Shown here in pieces: positions 36,401 through 51,400 of a stretch of 62,000 bases of DNA; position 1 is the stretch's first letter, and each line of letters starts with the position of its first letter. A program made the translations under genes and the position numbers. Source of the DNA: Phoronis australis (taxonomy: Eukaryota; Phoronida; Phoronidae); contig NMRA01000035.1 of the NCBI GenBank assembly GCA_002633005.1, positions 1-62,000 on the forward strand, read 5' to 3'. Below the pieces are notes generated by a model that searched no databases, had not been told where the DNA came from, and was given only the letters and a program-made list of their open reading frames with translations.

Positions 36401-39400
36401 TTGAGTCTGTGTCAAAGTCTTCCTGCTTGTCATCTGTTTTGTCTTCTAGAGAATCTTGATCTGGTTCTCTACTAAAGCCAAATTCAGCCACTTGAAGAGA
36501 AGCTTGTTGAATGATGTTCTGAATTTGATCTTCCTCACCGCTAAGGGAGTCTCTGTCCATTTCTTTGTATTCAGACTCAGACTTTGCAAGTTGTTCATCT
36601 GAATGTGATGTTGCAAGAGGCTGCCCCATATACTGTGAAGGAATATCGGAGCCACTGCCAGGCAGTTCTCCTCTCTCTAGAATGGTCACTATTTTCTGAG
36701 CTTCAGCCTCTAACTCATCTGAGACATGGATTTCTTGCTCAAGACGTTCAAACTCAGACAAAGAAGACATTGAGGAATGTTTGCTATCAGTCGTAAGTGG
36801 CCTTTGACCGTTTGGAGATTCTTTATCTGATTCTGCTAATTCACGCTCCATTTTCTCAAATTCTTGCAGTGAGCCCATTGATCCAGAATCTGGTGGAGTG
36901 ATCTTATCCAATGAACCAGACGAAAAGGTAACTTCCTTTTCAAGTCTTTCAAACTCTGCTAAAGACGAAGCAACGGACACATCATCTCGCTCACCACTAC
37001 CTTTACTGACTACTGAAATTCTTGGAGAGTCTGAAGGAGAATCAAAACTCATTTTCTTGTCACATGGCAACTGTGAACGAATAGAAACTTCTGCCTCCAT
37101 GCGCTCAAATTCGGCCAAAGATGAGGAAATAGATATATTGTCGTGCTCTACAGTCTTGGCAAAGAACTGCTCAGAGGTGACTCCGGGCGACATTTCAGCA
37201 CTTGTTGGAATACTTCCACTGCCTAGTTCTTGAGGAAACTCAAGTTTGTCACCAGTTGAAGATGATGGACTTACCATCTCAGGGGTTTTCTCAGCTTCAT
37301 GAACATCAACCTGAATTGGGGATTCTGCATGTTCTACAGGACCTAAAATGTCGGATGTAAATGATGAGGTCATGGAAGCAATTTCAGCAAGCCTGTCTTC
37401 CCTTTGTCCTTCATCTTCTTCATCATGGGCTAACACAGTGTCATAACTATCAACACTAGATAAGTCACCATAATCTTCTTGGATGTCATCTGCAGCATAA
37501 GTAGATGTTTCTGCTGGTTGAACTTGATCATCTTCCACTAAGACCACAGGGTCACACAATTCATTTTCATCTAATTTCACTTCTGGCATTACACAAATAA
37601 CAGCTGCAGTTTCATTAGCTTCTCCTTGAGTATATTTTTCATCCTCTGATTTGTCACTACTGGGTTCCTGCTTAGACAGCTCCTCTGTTTCCATTTCTTC
37701 CTCTTTAGAGTTGCCAGCGTCTACAACAGGATCAACCTGTTCAGACTCATCATCTGACCGGTCACCTCTCAGAAACTGTTCCTCATGTTGTTGAAGATAC
37801 TGTGTCACTTTGATTTCAGGAATATCTTCAGATGGTTCTCTTAATAACAGTGGTTTGTTCGGCCGGCAGCTGTCATCTTCCACAATTATGGTTCCATCAT
37901 CTGGAGCAAATTCTTCAGGTTCATACTGCAAGTAGTCACTACTGTAAGAGGATGCATCCTGAATATCACCTTCAGTGTCGACTGATTCTTTGGATTCCAG
38001 CCGATCTGTCTTAACTTCTTCCGTTTGTTCATGGATTACAACTTCAGCAGCAGCATCCTCATGACTTTCAATCTCAGGCAGCGCTTCTGGTGTTGCTTCC
38101 TGCTCAGTTTTTACATCATCAACCATCTTGTCCTCCAATGATCTAAAAGTATATGAAACTTCCTCAGGTTTTACATCATCAACAACGATTAAGTCCTCAG
38201 CTGTGTCTTCTTCTGGTTCAAAGTCACGTGATAATTGATGTGTAGCAGCTTCTTGTGGTTTCACTTCATCAAATGTTAAATCTTCAGCTGTTTCTTCTTC
38301 GGGTTCAAAGTCACGTGAAGCTTCATAAGTTGCGACTTCTTGTGGTTTTACATCTTCAACTATAATCAAATCAGCTGTTTTTTCTTCTTCGGGCTCAAAG
38401 TCACGTGAAGCTTCATAAGTTGCAACTTCTTGTGGTTTCACGTCCTCAACTATAATCATATCCTCAGCTGTTTCTTCTTCTTCGGGTTCAAAGTCACGTG
38501 AAGCTTCGTGAGTTGCAACTTCTTGTGGTTTCACATCGTCAACTATAATCAAATCATCAGCTGTTTCTTCTTCTTCAGGTTCAAAGTCACGTGAAGCTTC
38601 ATAAGTTGCAACTTCTTGTGGTTTCACATCCTCAACTATAATCACATCCTCAGCTGTTTCTTCTTCTTCGGGTTCAAAGTCACGTGAAGCTTCATGAGTT
38701 GCCACTTCTTGTGGTTTTACATCTTCAACTGTAATCAAATCCTCAGCTGTTTCTTCTTCTTCAGGTTCAAAGTCACGTGAAGCTTCATTTCTTTCCACTT
38801 CTTGTGATTTCACATCTTCAACTACAATTAAATCTTCTGCCATCTCTTCATCATCAGGCTCAAAATCACGCGATGCCTCATGAGTAGGAACTTCTTGAGA
38901 TTTCGCATCTTCAACAATCATTAAATCTTCAGCCGAGTCTTCTTCACGTTTAAAATCATGTGAAACTTCTTGTAATACAGCGCCTTGTGCTATAACACCA
39001 ACACCAATCAAATGTTCAGGATCTCTTTCATATTCAGGTTCATGTGTTGCAGCTTCTTGTGGTTTCACTTCGTCAACAATGATTAAATCCTCCACCGTTT
39101 CTTCATCATCGGGTTCAAAATCACGTGAAGCTTCATGTGCGGCTGCTTTTTGTGGCGTGACAACATCAGTAACAACTAAATCTTCAGTAGCTTCTTCATC
39201 TTCAGGTTCAAAGTCAAATGCAGCTTCCTGTGTTGTAGCTTCTTGTGGTTTCACATCTTCAACTACTGAATCTTCAATTGCACCCACCTCCTCAGGCTTG
39301 ATGTCGTATAATGCTTCATATTTTGCAGGTTCCTGGAGTTCTGCTTCATCAAGATATTCATTCATTTTATGTTCTTCATGTTCTGGAATTGCATCATCAA

Positions 39401-42400
39401 CCACAATCAGGTCTGCTACTGTTCTGTCTTCCTCAGGTTCAAGTGAAGGATCGTCTGTAACAGCCTTCTGAAGTTCTTCTTCGTCAGCCAAGTTAAGATC
39501 TCCAGAGATTTCCTGCTCATCAGATTCAAAATCATGCAAGACAACTTCTGATTCCACATCATCAACCATACTCTGAAGTTCAACTATTTCCTCCTTTTCT
39601 GATTGAAAGTCGTGCACACCTTCATAGGCTTCTTCATCATCACCAGACTGATTCATTTCAGGTTCAAAGTCCAGGGATGTTCCAAATGTAACTGTCTTCT
39701 TTGGCTTTATTACATCAAGATCAGAATGTGGCTCTTGATAAACACCATCAGCCTTATCTTCTTCAATCTCCTCGTCATCGCCTTCAGGCTCAAAATCACC
39801 AGGTGTTTCAATATCAAGCACATGTTGAGGAGCTATAAGAATGTCACAAGATGAAACACCATCCACGTTATCAGATCTTTCACTTTCAGACAACACTTCA
39901 GCTTCCTCACGCATGTCTGTGTCTTCATTGGTGCCTACTGCATACTCCTCGGCAGCAACCACTTGGGCCCTTGATACAACTGTCTCAACAACATGAGATG
40001 CAGCTTGATGAAGATGGTCCTCGTCATGTTCACTTGGCCGTTCTACAGAAGCCTCCACGAACTGGTCATTCACACTATTGTCTTCCATCTGGTCATTAGC
40101 ACGAACCTCTTCCGTGGACGGCATGGTTGGTGATTCATCAGTTTCATCAAGTCCTGTTGTTGAATCAGATTGGAAATGTTCTCCATACGCACTCATGTGA
40201 AAACGATAAATGCCAGCATCCGTTTCTTCATGTTCTTCTGCAATAAAATGTTCTCCAGGAGCAAGAGGCATGTCATCTTCATGTTCAACACATTGGTCTA
40301 GAGGGTCAACAATTATGCCTTGTTCTTCAAAAGGCATTTCTAGATTATACAGAGTACCTGAAGATGCATCCAACAAATCAGATTCAGGCACTGCCAAGTC
40401 CTCCATAAGTTCCTCCGTTTCCTTTGATTCCGCCTCAGAAGACTCTGTTCCCATGCTTGGTGGCAGGTCATCAAGTTCCATTAAAATACTTGGAGCAGCA
40501 CTTCTGTCATCATTGATAGTTTCCTCTAAATTGTGTAGAGAAGATACTGGAATTTGGTCCGAAACAGTTGTCTGAAAAAAGTCATCTTCTCCTGGGAAGT
40601 AGTCAACTTCAGTAGGTCCATTAGTCATGGAATACTCCTGAGTATGGACAACGTCATGACCAGTGTCAGAAACTGAAATGTCAAGTAATGTTTCTTCCAT
40701 GACAGTGGGCTGCAAAGCTTCTGTTTCTGTTTCTTCTTGTTGGGCTGCAATAATTGCAGCTGACTGAATGACTTGAGAAACATGATGGGCAGCAAGCTGT
40801 TCATCAAAATCATCACATTCTGAAGGAGAAACAAAGTCAAATGAGCTAGATTCATCTTGGTCACCTATCTCCTCTTCATCTTCTTCCATTATTGATCCAG
40901 TAACTGCTTCAGATGGATACTCATCAACATCCTTTACAATGAATTCTTGGTCTAACTCCTGCTGAACCTGGTCTTCAGAAGGAAGCACAATAGATGATAC
41001 CATAGCATTAGTAGCGACATCTTCAACTTGAATGTCTTGCCTTTCGGCAACTTGTGGCATGAGGCTATCTGCAGGTTCTGAATCAACAAAAATTGGATGA
41101 GCAGATTCACTCTCTTCCTTTTCTTCTTTGTGGGCATCTGATTCAAACACTTCATCATCTGGGCTAGATAATATGACTTTAGCAGGGGCACTTTCAACAG
41201 GCAAAGTTTTTTCTACAGTGTCAGGTGAAATATCATAAGCTGCAACAACTCGGCTGACATGTCCTGAATCCAAATCGTATGTGGCAGCTAGAAGAGTAGG
41301 CTCTGCTGAATCATCAGAGGACACAGATGCCTGCTGTAACACTCTTTGTTCGTCAAATGCTTTTATTTCGGTGCGCATCTGAGAAGCAGCGTTCAGTTCA
41401 ATCACATGAGCAGGCTCCGGAATGGCTTCAACTTCTTTTGATTCTTCAGATTCATCATCAAGCTTTGATTCACATTCATCAGATGGCTCTTGAATTTCTG
41501 GCATTTCTTCAGACTCGCGGTAATCATATGGCTCATGCTTCAAGGTCTCCCTCGCATGCTCAGATACATCATTCATGTCAAGAGATTCCTGGGATCCTGT
41601 TCTAGCGGACTCCGACGAAATTTCATCATCTGGAACTGATAGTAAAGGAGCTTGTGTTTCATCAAGAAATTCCTTCGTGACTTCCTCCTCCTCCTCTTCT
41701 GGAATTGTATCATGTGTTCCCTCGTCTCTGAAATCGTACCCAATGTTGTCATAAGATAGCATTTCTTCGCGAGAATAGGACATGACAACAGACTCGCCTT
41801 GAGGTGTACTAGAACTCAAGACTGGTACCTGTTCTGTGACAGAATCAGGAAGCTCAACATCACGTCTTGTGTATTCCATCTCTGCCATCAAATCAGGTTC
41901 GAGTTCAGGTTCTGAATGATCACTCATTTCCAGAGATTCATCAGAAGATTCACGTTCGTGCTTCTCAATAACCTCTTCCTCAAACACCAGTGATGCAACA
42001 TCAGACTCTTTCTGTGACAAAAATTCTTGCTTGGAAAATTCAGGTATCTCAGTTTCAACAGTTTGCTCAATATTCTTGTCTTCAACAAGACGTTCATATT
42101 CGTCACCCGAATCAGGCAAATGTGAGTCTTTCTGCTCCATTTCAATTACCAGATGAGATTCCTCTTTAAGTGGTGATTCCAGCTCACTTAATTCCCCTTC
42201 TATCGTAACCTCACCAACTTGATATTGCCCAGTTTCAAGTTCAGTAGACAATTCTTTTTCAACCTCAGTGCCATCAGTATATTCAGGTTCACCTTGAAAT
42301 GTGTCCTCAGAAGTGAGGTGGTGCTCTTCAAAGCCAGTTCTTACTTCTTCTTTCTCCTCATCCTTCAAACTTTCAAACTGATAAGGAGCAAATTCAGGCT

Positions 42401-45400
42401 GCTGAACAGAGGGTGATGTTAGCTCAGTATGTTGAGCCTCCTCAAATGCACTAAGCTGGCGAGAAGGGGACTCATCAAAATGCTCAACAGATGAATGAAC
42501 GGCTGAATGTCCAAACAAAGTCTCAGGTTCCACTTGTTCTTCATCCATTCGGTATGGCTCCCTATCAGGAGACATTTCATAAGCAATGTGTTGCTGTGGC
42601 TCAACAAATTCCTCACAAGTATCAGTGTCGACCAAACTAGAGTGCTGTGGACCTGTTGAAACTGGGGAATAAGAGTGTTCTATAGAATACTGAGAGGATG
42701 GGGACTGAGTGTCTAACCCTTGATCGGTGAACTGGTCCTCGAAGTGGGACTCCTCATGCTGTTGTTGGTCATGATCACTGGGAAGATCTGCAGAAAGCCA
42801 GTGACAAAAAGCATTAAAGTCAAAACATTCAAAAAACGTGTGAACTGAGAATGGCTTGCTCAGGCCTAAGAATAACACCTATGAGCAATGTTAGGAAAAT
42901 TCAACAAGTAATATCAGGAAATCCTAAAAACTGCCATTCTCAGGGTCTGTGCTCTCTATAAGGCATTTTAATATTGTACTTTCATCTGTTTTGTGATCAA
43001 AGCCAATAGAAAGGTCTAGATCACATTTCGACACAGATGAAGGCGTTCATACATGTCCATGTACCCAGCAATGTCATAAAAAGCCAGTGAATCAATTTTG
43101 TCAAGGTGAAACTCAGCATGATCAAGGAAGACGACTAGGACCAGCCACCATACATTTGCTCTAAACAGAAAGCTTCACAAAAACCATATTAATCAGAAAA
43201 GCAGGAAGCCTGAAAATAATAGTGCATTAACAAATTCATGCAAATGGACCAATGAATAAACAAAAAGGTTAGATCAGTTTGCTAAGCAGAAATCTGCTGC
43301 ACAATGTTTTCCAAATGCACTCAAGGATGAATAACTAATAAGCCACGATAATAACACATTTGTTTTGATGTCATTCTGAAACAATGCATATCACTGAAGC
43401 ACGATACAAATAAATGTAGAATACACAATAAAACATGTACGAGAGGGTAAATAATAAAACAGTGTTAATAGATTTCAAAGAAAATAAAACCACAGAGTCA
43501 CTGATGTGTTGATGCATATTAACTGGTTATGACCATGAATGTTTAGAGAAAAACATGGCTAGGAGCTCTGGAGAAAGTTGTAGCCATCAAAACAATTCTT
43601 GTTCTAGATTCAGGAGAGGCGAAAACGCTAGCACTTTCTCAGGCTAAAACACTAAAAGTTTCGCTAGTGTTTCAACCACACACACAAACTGTCGGCGAAG
43701 AGGTAATTTTCACCAGCAGTTGGTTTGTTTTATCACTACCAAAGCAGCTTTTATGTTATAATTGATGCTAGAACATGTTCACTTTGCGCCATAAATTGAT
43801 TGATGAGACAACAGAACACAGACCATTTACCGCTGAACATGTATTAGCGAAAACACCAGTAGTTTTCGGGTGTCTCAAATCGCTAAAATGCTAGCGTTTT
43901 AGCCAGCATGTGAACCGGGTAAAAATGAACTTAATATGTGAACAACATGCTTTGTGCTCCCTGCAGTTATGGCAACCAGTTTGTCTATTTCCAGCTCAGT
44001 GTCTTCAAAGAAATATGCAGGATGAGCAAATGATGGCTGGCAATCAACAAACACACTGATGTCTACAAGCATAAGCTCAACTTCCAGCAATTTACATACC
44101 TTCTGATTGTACTCTATCGTCATCAAAGTCAGCTGCAAAAGACAACAGCATTCATAAACACAAAGCCTCACAATGACAGCAAGCTCTGGATAACACAATC
44201 AGCATTCAGTTATGTCAGTGTATGATAGGTTGTGCTAAGAAGGTTGGTTAATATCACTAATAGGTATTAGATAGTTTACCAAAAGCCACAACTGTTAATT
44301 TCAAACATTTACAAGTAAAACAAGTTCATATTGGAGTAAATGGTAGCTGTCGGATATAACGTGACGCATTTTGAGAACCAGTTTTCTCCACTGAATAATG
44401 GGCATCAACTTGGTTCTCAAAATATGGGCATTTCATATGCGACTATTCCCCAGTAAACATTATTAAGTTTGAAATGTTATTCAACTCTGAAGGTAGGTAT
44501 AGAAATAGTTACATGAGATAAGGCAAGCAAGCAAATCAGGTATAATGTGAACTAAACTTAAACACATTTACACAGTCACAAACAGTACACATCCAGAAAT
44601 GAAAATTCCACATATGGAAAAAAAAACAGAATACAGAAACGGAGAGTTCAGTCTGAAGCAGGGAACAGAGTTCACAATATCTGACGGTATACCTTTCGAA
44701 GAGTATGTTAATAAATCGTCATCCAAGGAGTGATGTTTGATTTTTTCTGGGAAAGAATGGTGTCGGGAGCGGTCATCAGGTGATGAGGACAATTCACCAT
44801 TGTCGGAGTCGAGTGAATGCGACCGTTTCAGAGCAGTTTCAGTCGAACCATCATCTGACTCTGCCCGGACATCATCATCGTCAATTAAATGGTCGAGCCC
44901 CGATTCAAATGTTACATCAATTGGTGTGCTATAGTGTTCGACAATTTTTTGCCTACGTTTGATTTCAGGTGATGTTTGTACATCTGTGTCATACTGATCT
45001 ATTTCAGCAGTTTCCTCAACTGTTGTCGCAACAGGTGAGGCAATATAACAGGCCTCTTCTTCAAAATGATCATATAATTCATCCTCGCTGTTACCTGCAA
45101 CACCAAAATGAATTCTATGATGGGAGCAGAGCTCACAGTCCGCGTTTACAAAACATTGAAAGCTTTTGTTAGAAAGCACAGGCAGGTTTATGATCATTCA
45201 AATCAAGGGTAACAGCATCGGATTCAGCCTGTAAGAAACAGCTAACAAAATCAAAATAGCAAAATAAGGCCACACATCAAATTCAACATCTTGGGTGAAC
45301 GGAAAAGGTATAACAGAAAACTGACCGAAGTCATCGATGAAGAAAATGAACCTGATGAGACATGACCATGCAGACAACAACAAAGAGTAACATTCTGACC

Positions 45401-48400
45401 TGGTAGTTCATCATGTTTATCACTTCCTTCCACAGTGGGAGAGCCAACTGGTATCTGAGAATCAAAGGATTCTGACGAAACCGTGCCATCGCGATCATCC
45501 CCCTCAACCACGAACAAAGCATGGTCAGCCGGGTGCTCAACAGAGTCGAAAGCTCTACTGGAATCACCAACTGAACTACCCAGAATGTCAGCTTGGTAAT
45601 CCGATTCAGTCATTACGCTGGTAGTTGTGCTGAGGACCAAGGTGTAATCAGAAGGGGATGGTGGTCTTTCACTGTCACCATAACCGGATTCTGTCATCCG
45701 ACCACTGTATACAGATGCACTCATTATGCCACTAGACCCAGACTCGTACATCTGGCTAGGAAGCGGCGCCACTTCAGCATCTTGTTCATCTTGGTCAGAA
45801 TGATCAGAATGGGATTCAATGTACTGCTCAATGAATATTTGCTGGGAAGTGTCAACAGTCATTTTTCCTTCAACAGCTTCTTCAGGTTCCAAGGAATAGT
45901 CGCTTGGAGAAAGAGGGCGTTCTTTTTCATGAACAAGCTCATAAGTTGCTGCACTGCTTTCTTCAGTAAAGTGTTCTTCATTGTATCCTGATTCAACTAA
46001 AGACCCAGACGGTAACTCCTTCACATCCTGGGCATCATCATAATTCTTAATTATTTGGTTGTCCTTTTCAGGGATTTCCTCATGAACATCGTCCCCCTGA
46101 GGACTACTGATTTCAACGTCTAATGAGGCTGAAGGAGTCAAAGGAATATGTTGAGTGACATGCAAGGACGGGGTGTATGCAGTAGAGTCAGACCAACATT
46201 GAGCAGGAGGAACAGGATAGAGTACAGAAGGCATGCACGAGACGACATCGACCTCTGCCCGATCAGTAACCATGTCGCCACACTCGACATTCTCACCAAT
46301 ATGTTCCCTTCCTAAAGATTTTTCATTCTTTTCAACATCATCATCATCATCATCACTCACTTTAAACAAACTCACATCAGCTTCAACATACTGGCCATCA
46401 AAACCACTTCCCTGACCATCAAAATCATATTGAGCAGAAGACAGGTAAGGAAGTAAAGTTGAATGAGAAGTTAAATGAATATCAGAAGCAGAAGTGTTAG
46501 TTTTACTGGAGCAGATATCATACGTCCTTTCCTCAGTTGCTTTTGCAACTGTTTTTTCTACAACAGATATCGTTAAATTAGATGTTAATATGCTGGATTC
46601 AGTCGCAGATGACGGTGTATGTTTAAATTCCAACTCTGATGACATAATCTTCTTAGGTGTCTCCAACTCTAGATCAGCATCACGGTTCACCAAATTTGGC
46701 CTAACTTCTAGTTCAGCAACTTCAGATCTCTCTTTTACAGATTCTTGTTCCATCTCAAACATTGACGTTGCAGCCACTTGCTTATTGGGTTCTTCTGCCC
46801 AGTTCAACGACGCCAACCTATTTACTTCATCTGCAGTATCTGGCCCTACTTCAAGAACAGTTGCTGCTGTCACAGTTTCTAGCTCATGTTTTAAAGTCAT
46901 TGTTGCCAACCTTTGCTGTTGTTCTGTCTCAAACGTTGAAGTTGAATCAGGTTCTATCTCAAGTAATAACAACTCTGTATTAAGATCTTTATCAGGTCGT
47001 GCCCCATCATCAATATTACTAACTTCACAAGATAAAGACTCAGCCATATCTTCTACCTTGGGTGTTACTGACTGGGGTTCAAGTTCTTTATCATATCTAA
47101 CCAACACTGGTTCTAGTTCGACCTCACTTCTACCTGACTCAAGATCCTGTCCAACATAAGCTGGTAATGACTCTATCTCATGTTCTCCTTCAGGTGTAAC
47201 TGACTCATATTTTTCTTCAGCTCTAACTGACTCAGCTTTTACCCACTCAGCGTCATGTTCACCATCAGATGCTACTAACACAGGCCCAGGCTCTTCCTCA
47301 AATGACTTCTGCACATTCTTCGTTCCAGTTGTCACTGACTCAGGCTCATGTCTTACGTCAACTGCAACCAAGTCTGGCTCATGTTCTACCTCAGACTTTG
47401 TATCATGTTGTAACCCAATTGTTACTGACTCTGGCCCATATTCTTTTTCAGGTGTAAAAGATTCTGACTCAGGTTCTAAATAAGAATTTCCTGACCCCGT
47501 TTCAGGCTCTACCGCATCCACAACCGGCTCATGTTCATCCTCAGTCTCTGAAACATGCTTTACCTCAGGTATAATTGACTCAAGTTCAGGTTCAACCTCA
47601 GGCATAACTAACTCTGGTTCATGCCCTATATCAGGGGTAACTGACTCTGGTTCATATTTAGCATCAGCTGTTATAGACTCCTGCTTAAGATCCTGCCCTG
47701 GTGGACCCACCTCTGGATCATGTTGTACATCAAGCGTTTCTAATTCTGGTTTGCGTTTAACATCAACTGTTACTGATTCTAGTTCTCCCCCAAGTGTACC
47801 TGATTCTGGCTCAATTTCAAGATCACTTGATACTGACTCTGGCTCAGGTTCAACCTCAGCCATTACAGATTCTGGCTCATGTTCCACCCCACCTGTTACT
47901 GGCTTTGTCTCCAGTTCTATCACAGACGTTACTAGATTTGGATCAAGTTCTATTACAGATGTTATAGAATCTCGCTCAGGTTCAACCTCAGTTGTTATTA
48001 ATTCCATATCAGTTGTTATTGACATTGGCTCATGCTCTATCATAGATATTACTAAGTCTCGCTCCCATTCACCCTCAGTCGTAACAGACAGTAACTCATG
48101 TTCTGTAACAACTGCATGGGACTCTGGCTCACATTCTACTCGACCTTTTAATGACTCATATTCAACCTCAGCTGATACTGACTCTGGTTCATCTTTGACA
48201 TCAGATATTACTGACTTTGACTCATGTTCTTCATCAGCTACTACTGACTGCAGATCGCGTACTACTTCAGGTGTAATTGAGTGTGGGTAGTGTTCTACTT
48301 CAACTGTTACTGACCCTTGCTCAAATCCTACCACAGATGTAACTGGCTCAGACTCAAGTTCTGCCTCAGGTGTACTGGATTCTAGCTCATGTTCTACTTC

Positions 48401-51400
48401 ACCTGTTAAAGATTGAGACACATGTCCTATGTCATATGCTGCTGATACGGGTTTACATTCTTCATCAAGCGCACTTGACTTTGGCTCATGTTCTATTTCT
48501 GGTGAAATTGACTCTAGCTCATACTCAACATCAGCTCTTACTGACACTGCCCCGTTGTCTTTCTTGGAAGTTGCAGACTCCTTCTCATATACCACCTCAG
48601 GAAAAACTGACTCTGGCTCAAGATCTGACTCAGTTTTTACTGGCTCATATATGTCTTGAACTGTTACTAACTCTACCACATGTTCCAACTTAGGCGTAAC
48701 TGGTTCATATTCGCGTTCTACCAGAGGTGAAACAGACTCTAGGTCATGTTCTACAACACTTCGTTCTGACTTTGGCTCATGTTCATCAGATATCACTGAC
48801 TTTGACTCATGTCCTTCCTCAGCTACTACTGATCCTATCTCATGCCCTATCTCAGTTATCACCGATGGTGGCTCATGTGATATCTCAGGTGAAATTGACT
48901 TCAAGTAATGTTCTACAACAGTTGAAACAGACTTTGGATCGTGTTCAGCTTTGGTAGTTAATGACGCTGATTCGAGTTCACCATCAGATGACTTTGAATC
49001 ATCTTCTTCTTTATCTATTGACGACGCCAACTTGCGTTCTACTTCAGGTGTACCCGACTCCGGCTGATGTTCTACCTCAGGTGTAATTGTCTCTGGCTCA
49101 TGTTCCACAACAAAAGTACTTGACATAGCTTCATGATCAGCCTCACGTGTAATAAACTCTGACTCATGTTCTACCTCAGTTGTTACTAAATCTGACCCCG
49201 GTTCAACACAAGTCATGACTGATTCGGGTTCAGCTGTTTCTGACTTCGTCTGACGTTCCATCACAGATGTTACAGACTCTTGCTCACGTCCTTCCTCAGC
49301 CGCTGCTGATTCTACCTCATGACCTATCTCAGCTGTAACAGACTCGGACTCAAGTTCAACCTCAGCTATTACTGATTCTGGTTCCTGTTCTACATCGGCT
49401 GAAACTGATTTTGACTCATCTTCTTCCTCAGTAGCTACTGAATCTAGACCGTGTTCTACCTCAGGTTTACCCGACTCTGGCTGCTGCTCTACCTCAGGAA
49501 TAACTAACTCTGGCTCAGGTTCCACCACAAGTGTAGTCAACTCCACAACATGTTCTACCTCAGGTATAACTGACTCTGGAACATGTTCCACGTCAGGTGT
49601 ACTAGACTCTTGCTCAGATTTTGTCACATGGTCATCTTCAACTGTTACAGATTCTGGCTCACGTCCTACCTCAGATATTTCTGAATCAGACTTATGTTCT
49701 TCACTAGGTGCACTTGACTTTGGCTTACATTCAACCTCAAGTGTAACTGAGTCATGCATATGCTCAACAACGGGTGTAACCGATTTTGGCTCCTGATCAA
49801 CATCAGCTGTTATGAACTCGGACTCAAGGTAGTCTTCAGATGCTGTTGGCTCTTGCTCATATTCCAACTCAGGCGTAAGTATTTGTAGCTCATGTTCTGT
49901 ATCCACAGCAAGAGAACTTGTGTCACATTCTAACTCAGTTGTTAAAGACTCTAGCAAATGTCCTGTCTCAGTTGTTACTGACTCTGGCTCATGTTCTAAC
50001 TCAAGTGTTTGTGATTTTGGCTCATGTTCTCCATCAGGAGAAAATGACTTAATCTCATGTTCAACTTCAGGCGTAATTGACTTTAGGTCATGTTCTGCTT
50101 CAGTTGTTCCGGACTTTGGCTCATATTCTTCCTTAGCTGCTACTGACTCAAGTTCATGTTCCAACACAGGTATAACTGACTCTGATTCATGTTCTACATC
50201 AGGTGTAACTGAACATAGCTCATGTCTCTGCTCGGGTTTAACTGACTCTGGATCAAATTCTAGCTTAGCTGATACAGACTGCGGCTGAAGGTCTACCTCT
50301 GCTGTTACCAACTGTGGCTCATGTTCTACATAAGGAGTTACTGACTCATTATCTATCTCAGTTGTTTGTGACTTTTGCTCATGTTCTACCTCAGATGTAA
50401 CAGACTCTAGGCCATGTTCTACAACAGCTGTTAAAGACTTTGGCTCATATTCTTCTTCAGCTGTTACCGAATCATGCTCAAGTTCAACCACAGGTTTAAC
50501 TGACATTGGAAGATCCTCCTCACCAGGTGTAACTAACTCTGGTTCAAGTTCAACAACACCTGTTACTGGTTCTGTTTCATGTTCTACCATAGTTGTTTCT
50601 GACTGGGTCATAAATTCTGGTTCACGTTCAATATCAGACACTTCTGACTGTTCAGCAAGCTCTATCACAGGTGTAACTGACTCAGGCTCATGTTCAATCT
50701 CAGTTGTTATGGGACCTGGTTCATGATCTACCTCAGCAGTTACTGACTTGGTCTGATGTTCCATCACAGATGTTACAGGCTCCTGCTCACGTCCCTCCTC
50801 AGCCGCTGCTGATTCTACCTCATGACCTATCTCAGCAGTCACTGACTCTGACTCAAGTTCAACCTCAGCTGTTACTGACCCTGGTTCCTGTTTCACATCA
50901 AATGAAACCGACTTTGACTCATTTTCTTCTTCCTCAGGTGCTACTGACTCTGGCTGCTGTTCTACCTCGGGTTTCCCGGACTCTGGCTGCTGCTCTACCT
51001 CAGGTTTACCCGACTCTGGCTGCTGCTCTACCTCAGGTTTACCTGACTCTGGCTGCTGCTCTATCTCAGGTATAACTAACTCTGGCTCATGTTCCACCAC
51101 ATGTGTACTCGACCCTACAGCATGTTCCACCTCAGGTATAATTGACTCTGGAACATGTTCCATGTCAGGTGTACTAGACTCTTGCTCACATTGTGTCACA
51201 TGTTCATCTTCAACTGTTACAGAATCTGGCTCACGTCCTTCATCAAATATTTCTGAATCAGACTCATGTTCTTCATTAGGTGCACTTGACTTTGGCTTAT
51301 ATTCTACCTCAAGTGTAATGGACTCAGGCATGTGTTCAGCAATAGGTGTAACCGACTCTGGCTCCTGATCAACATCAGCTGTTATTGACTTCGACTTATG

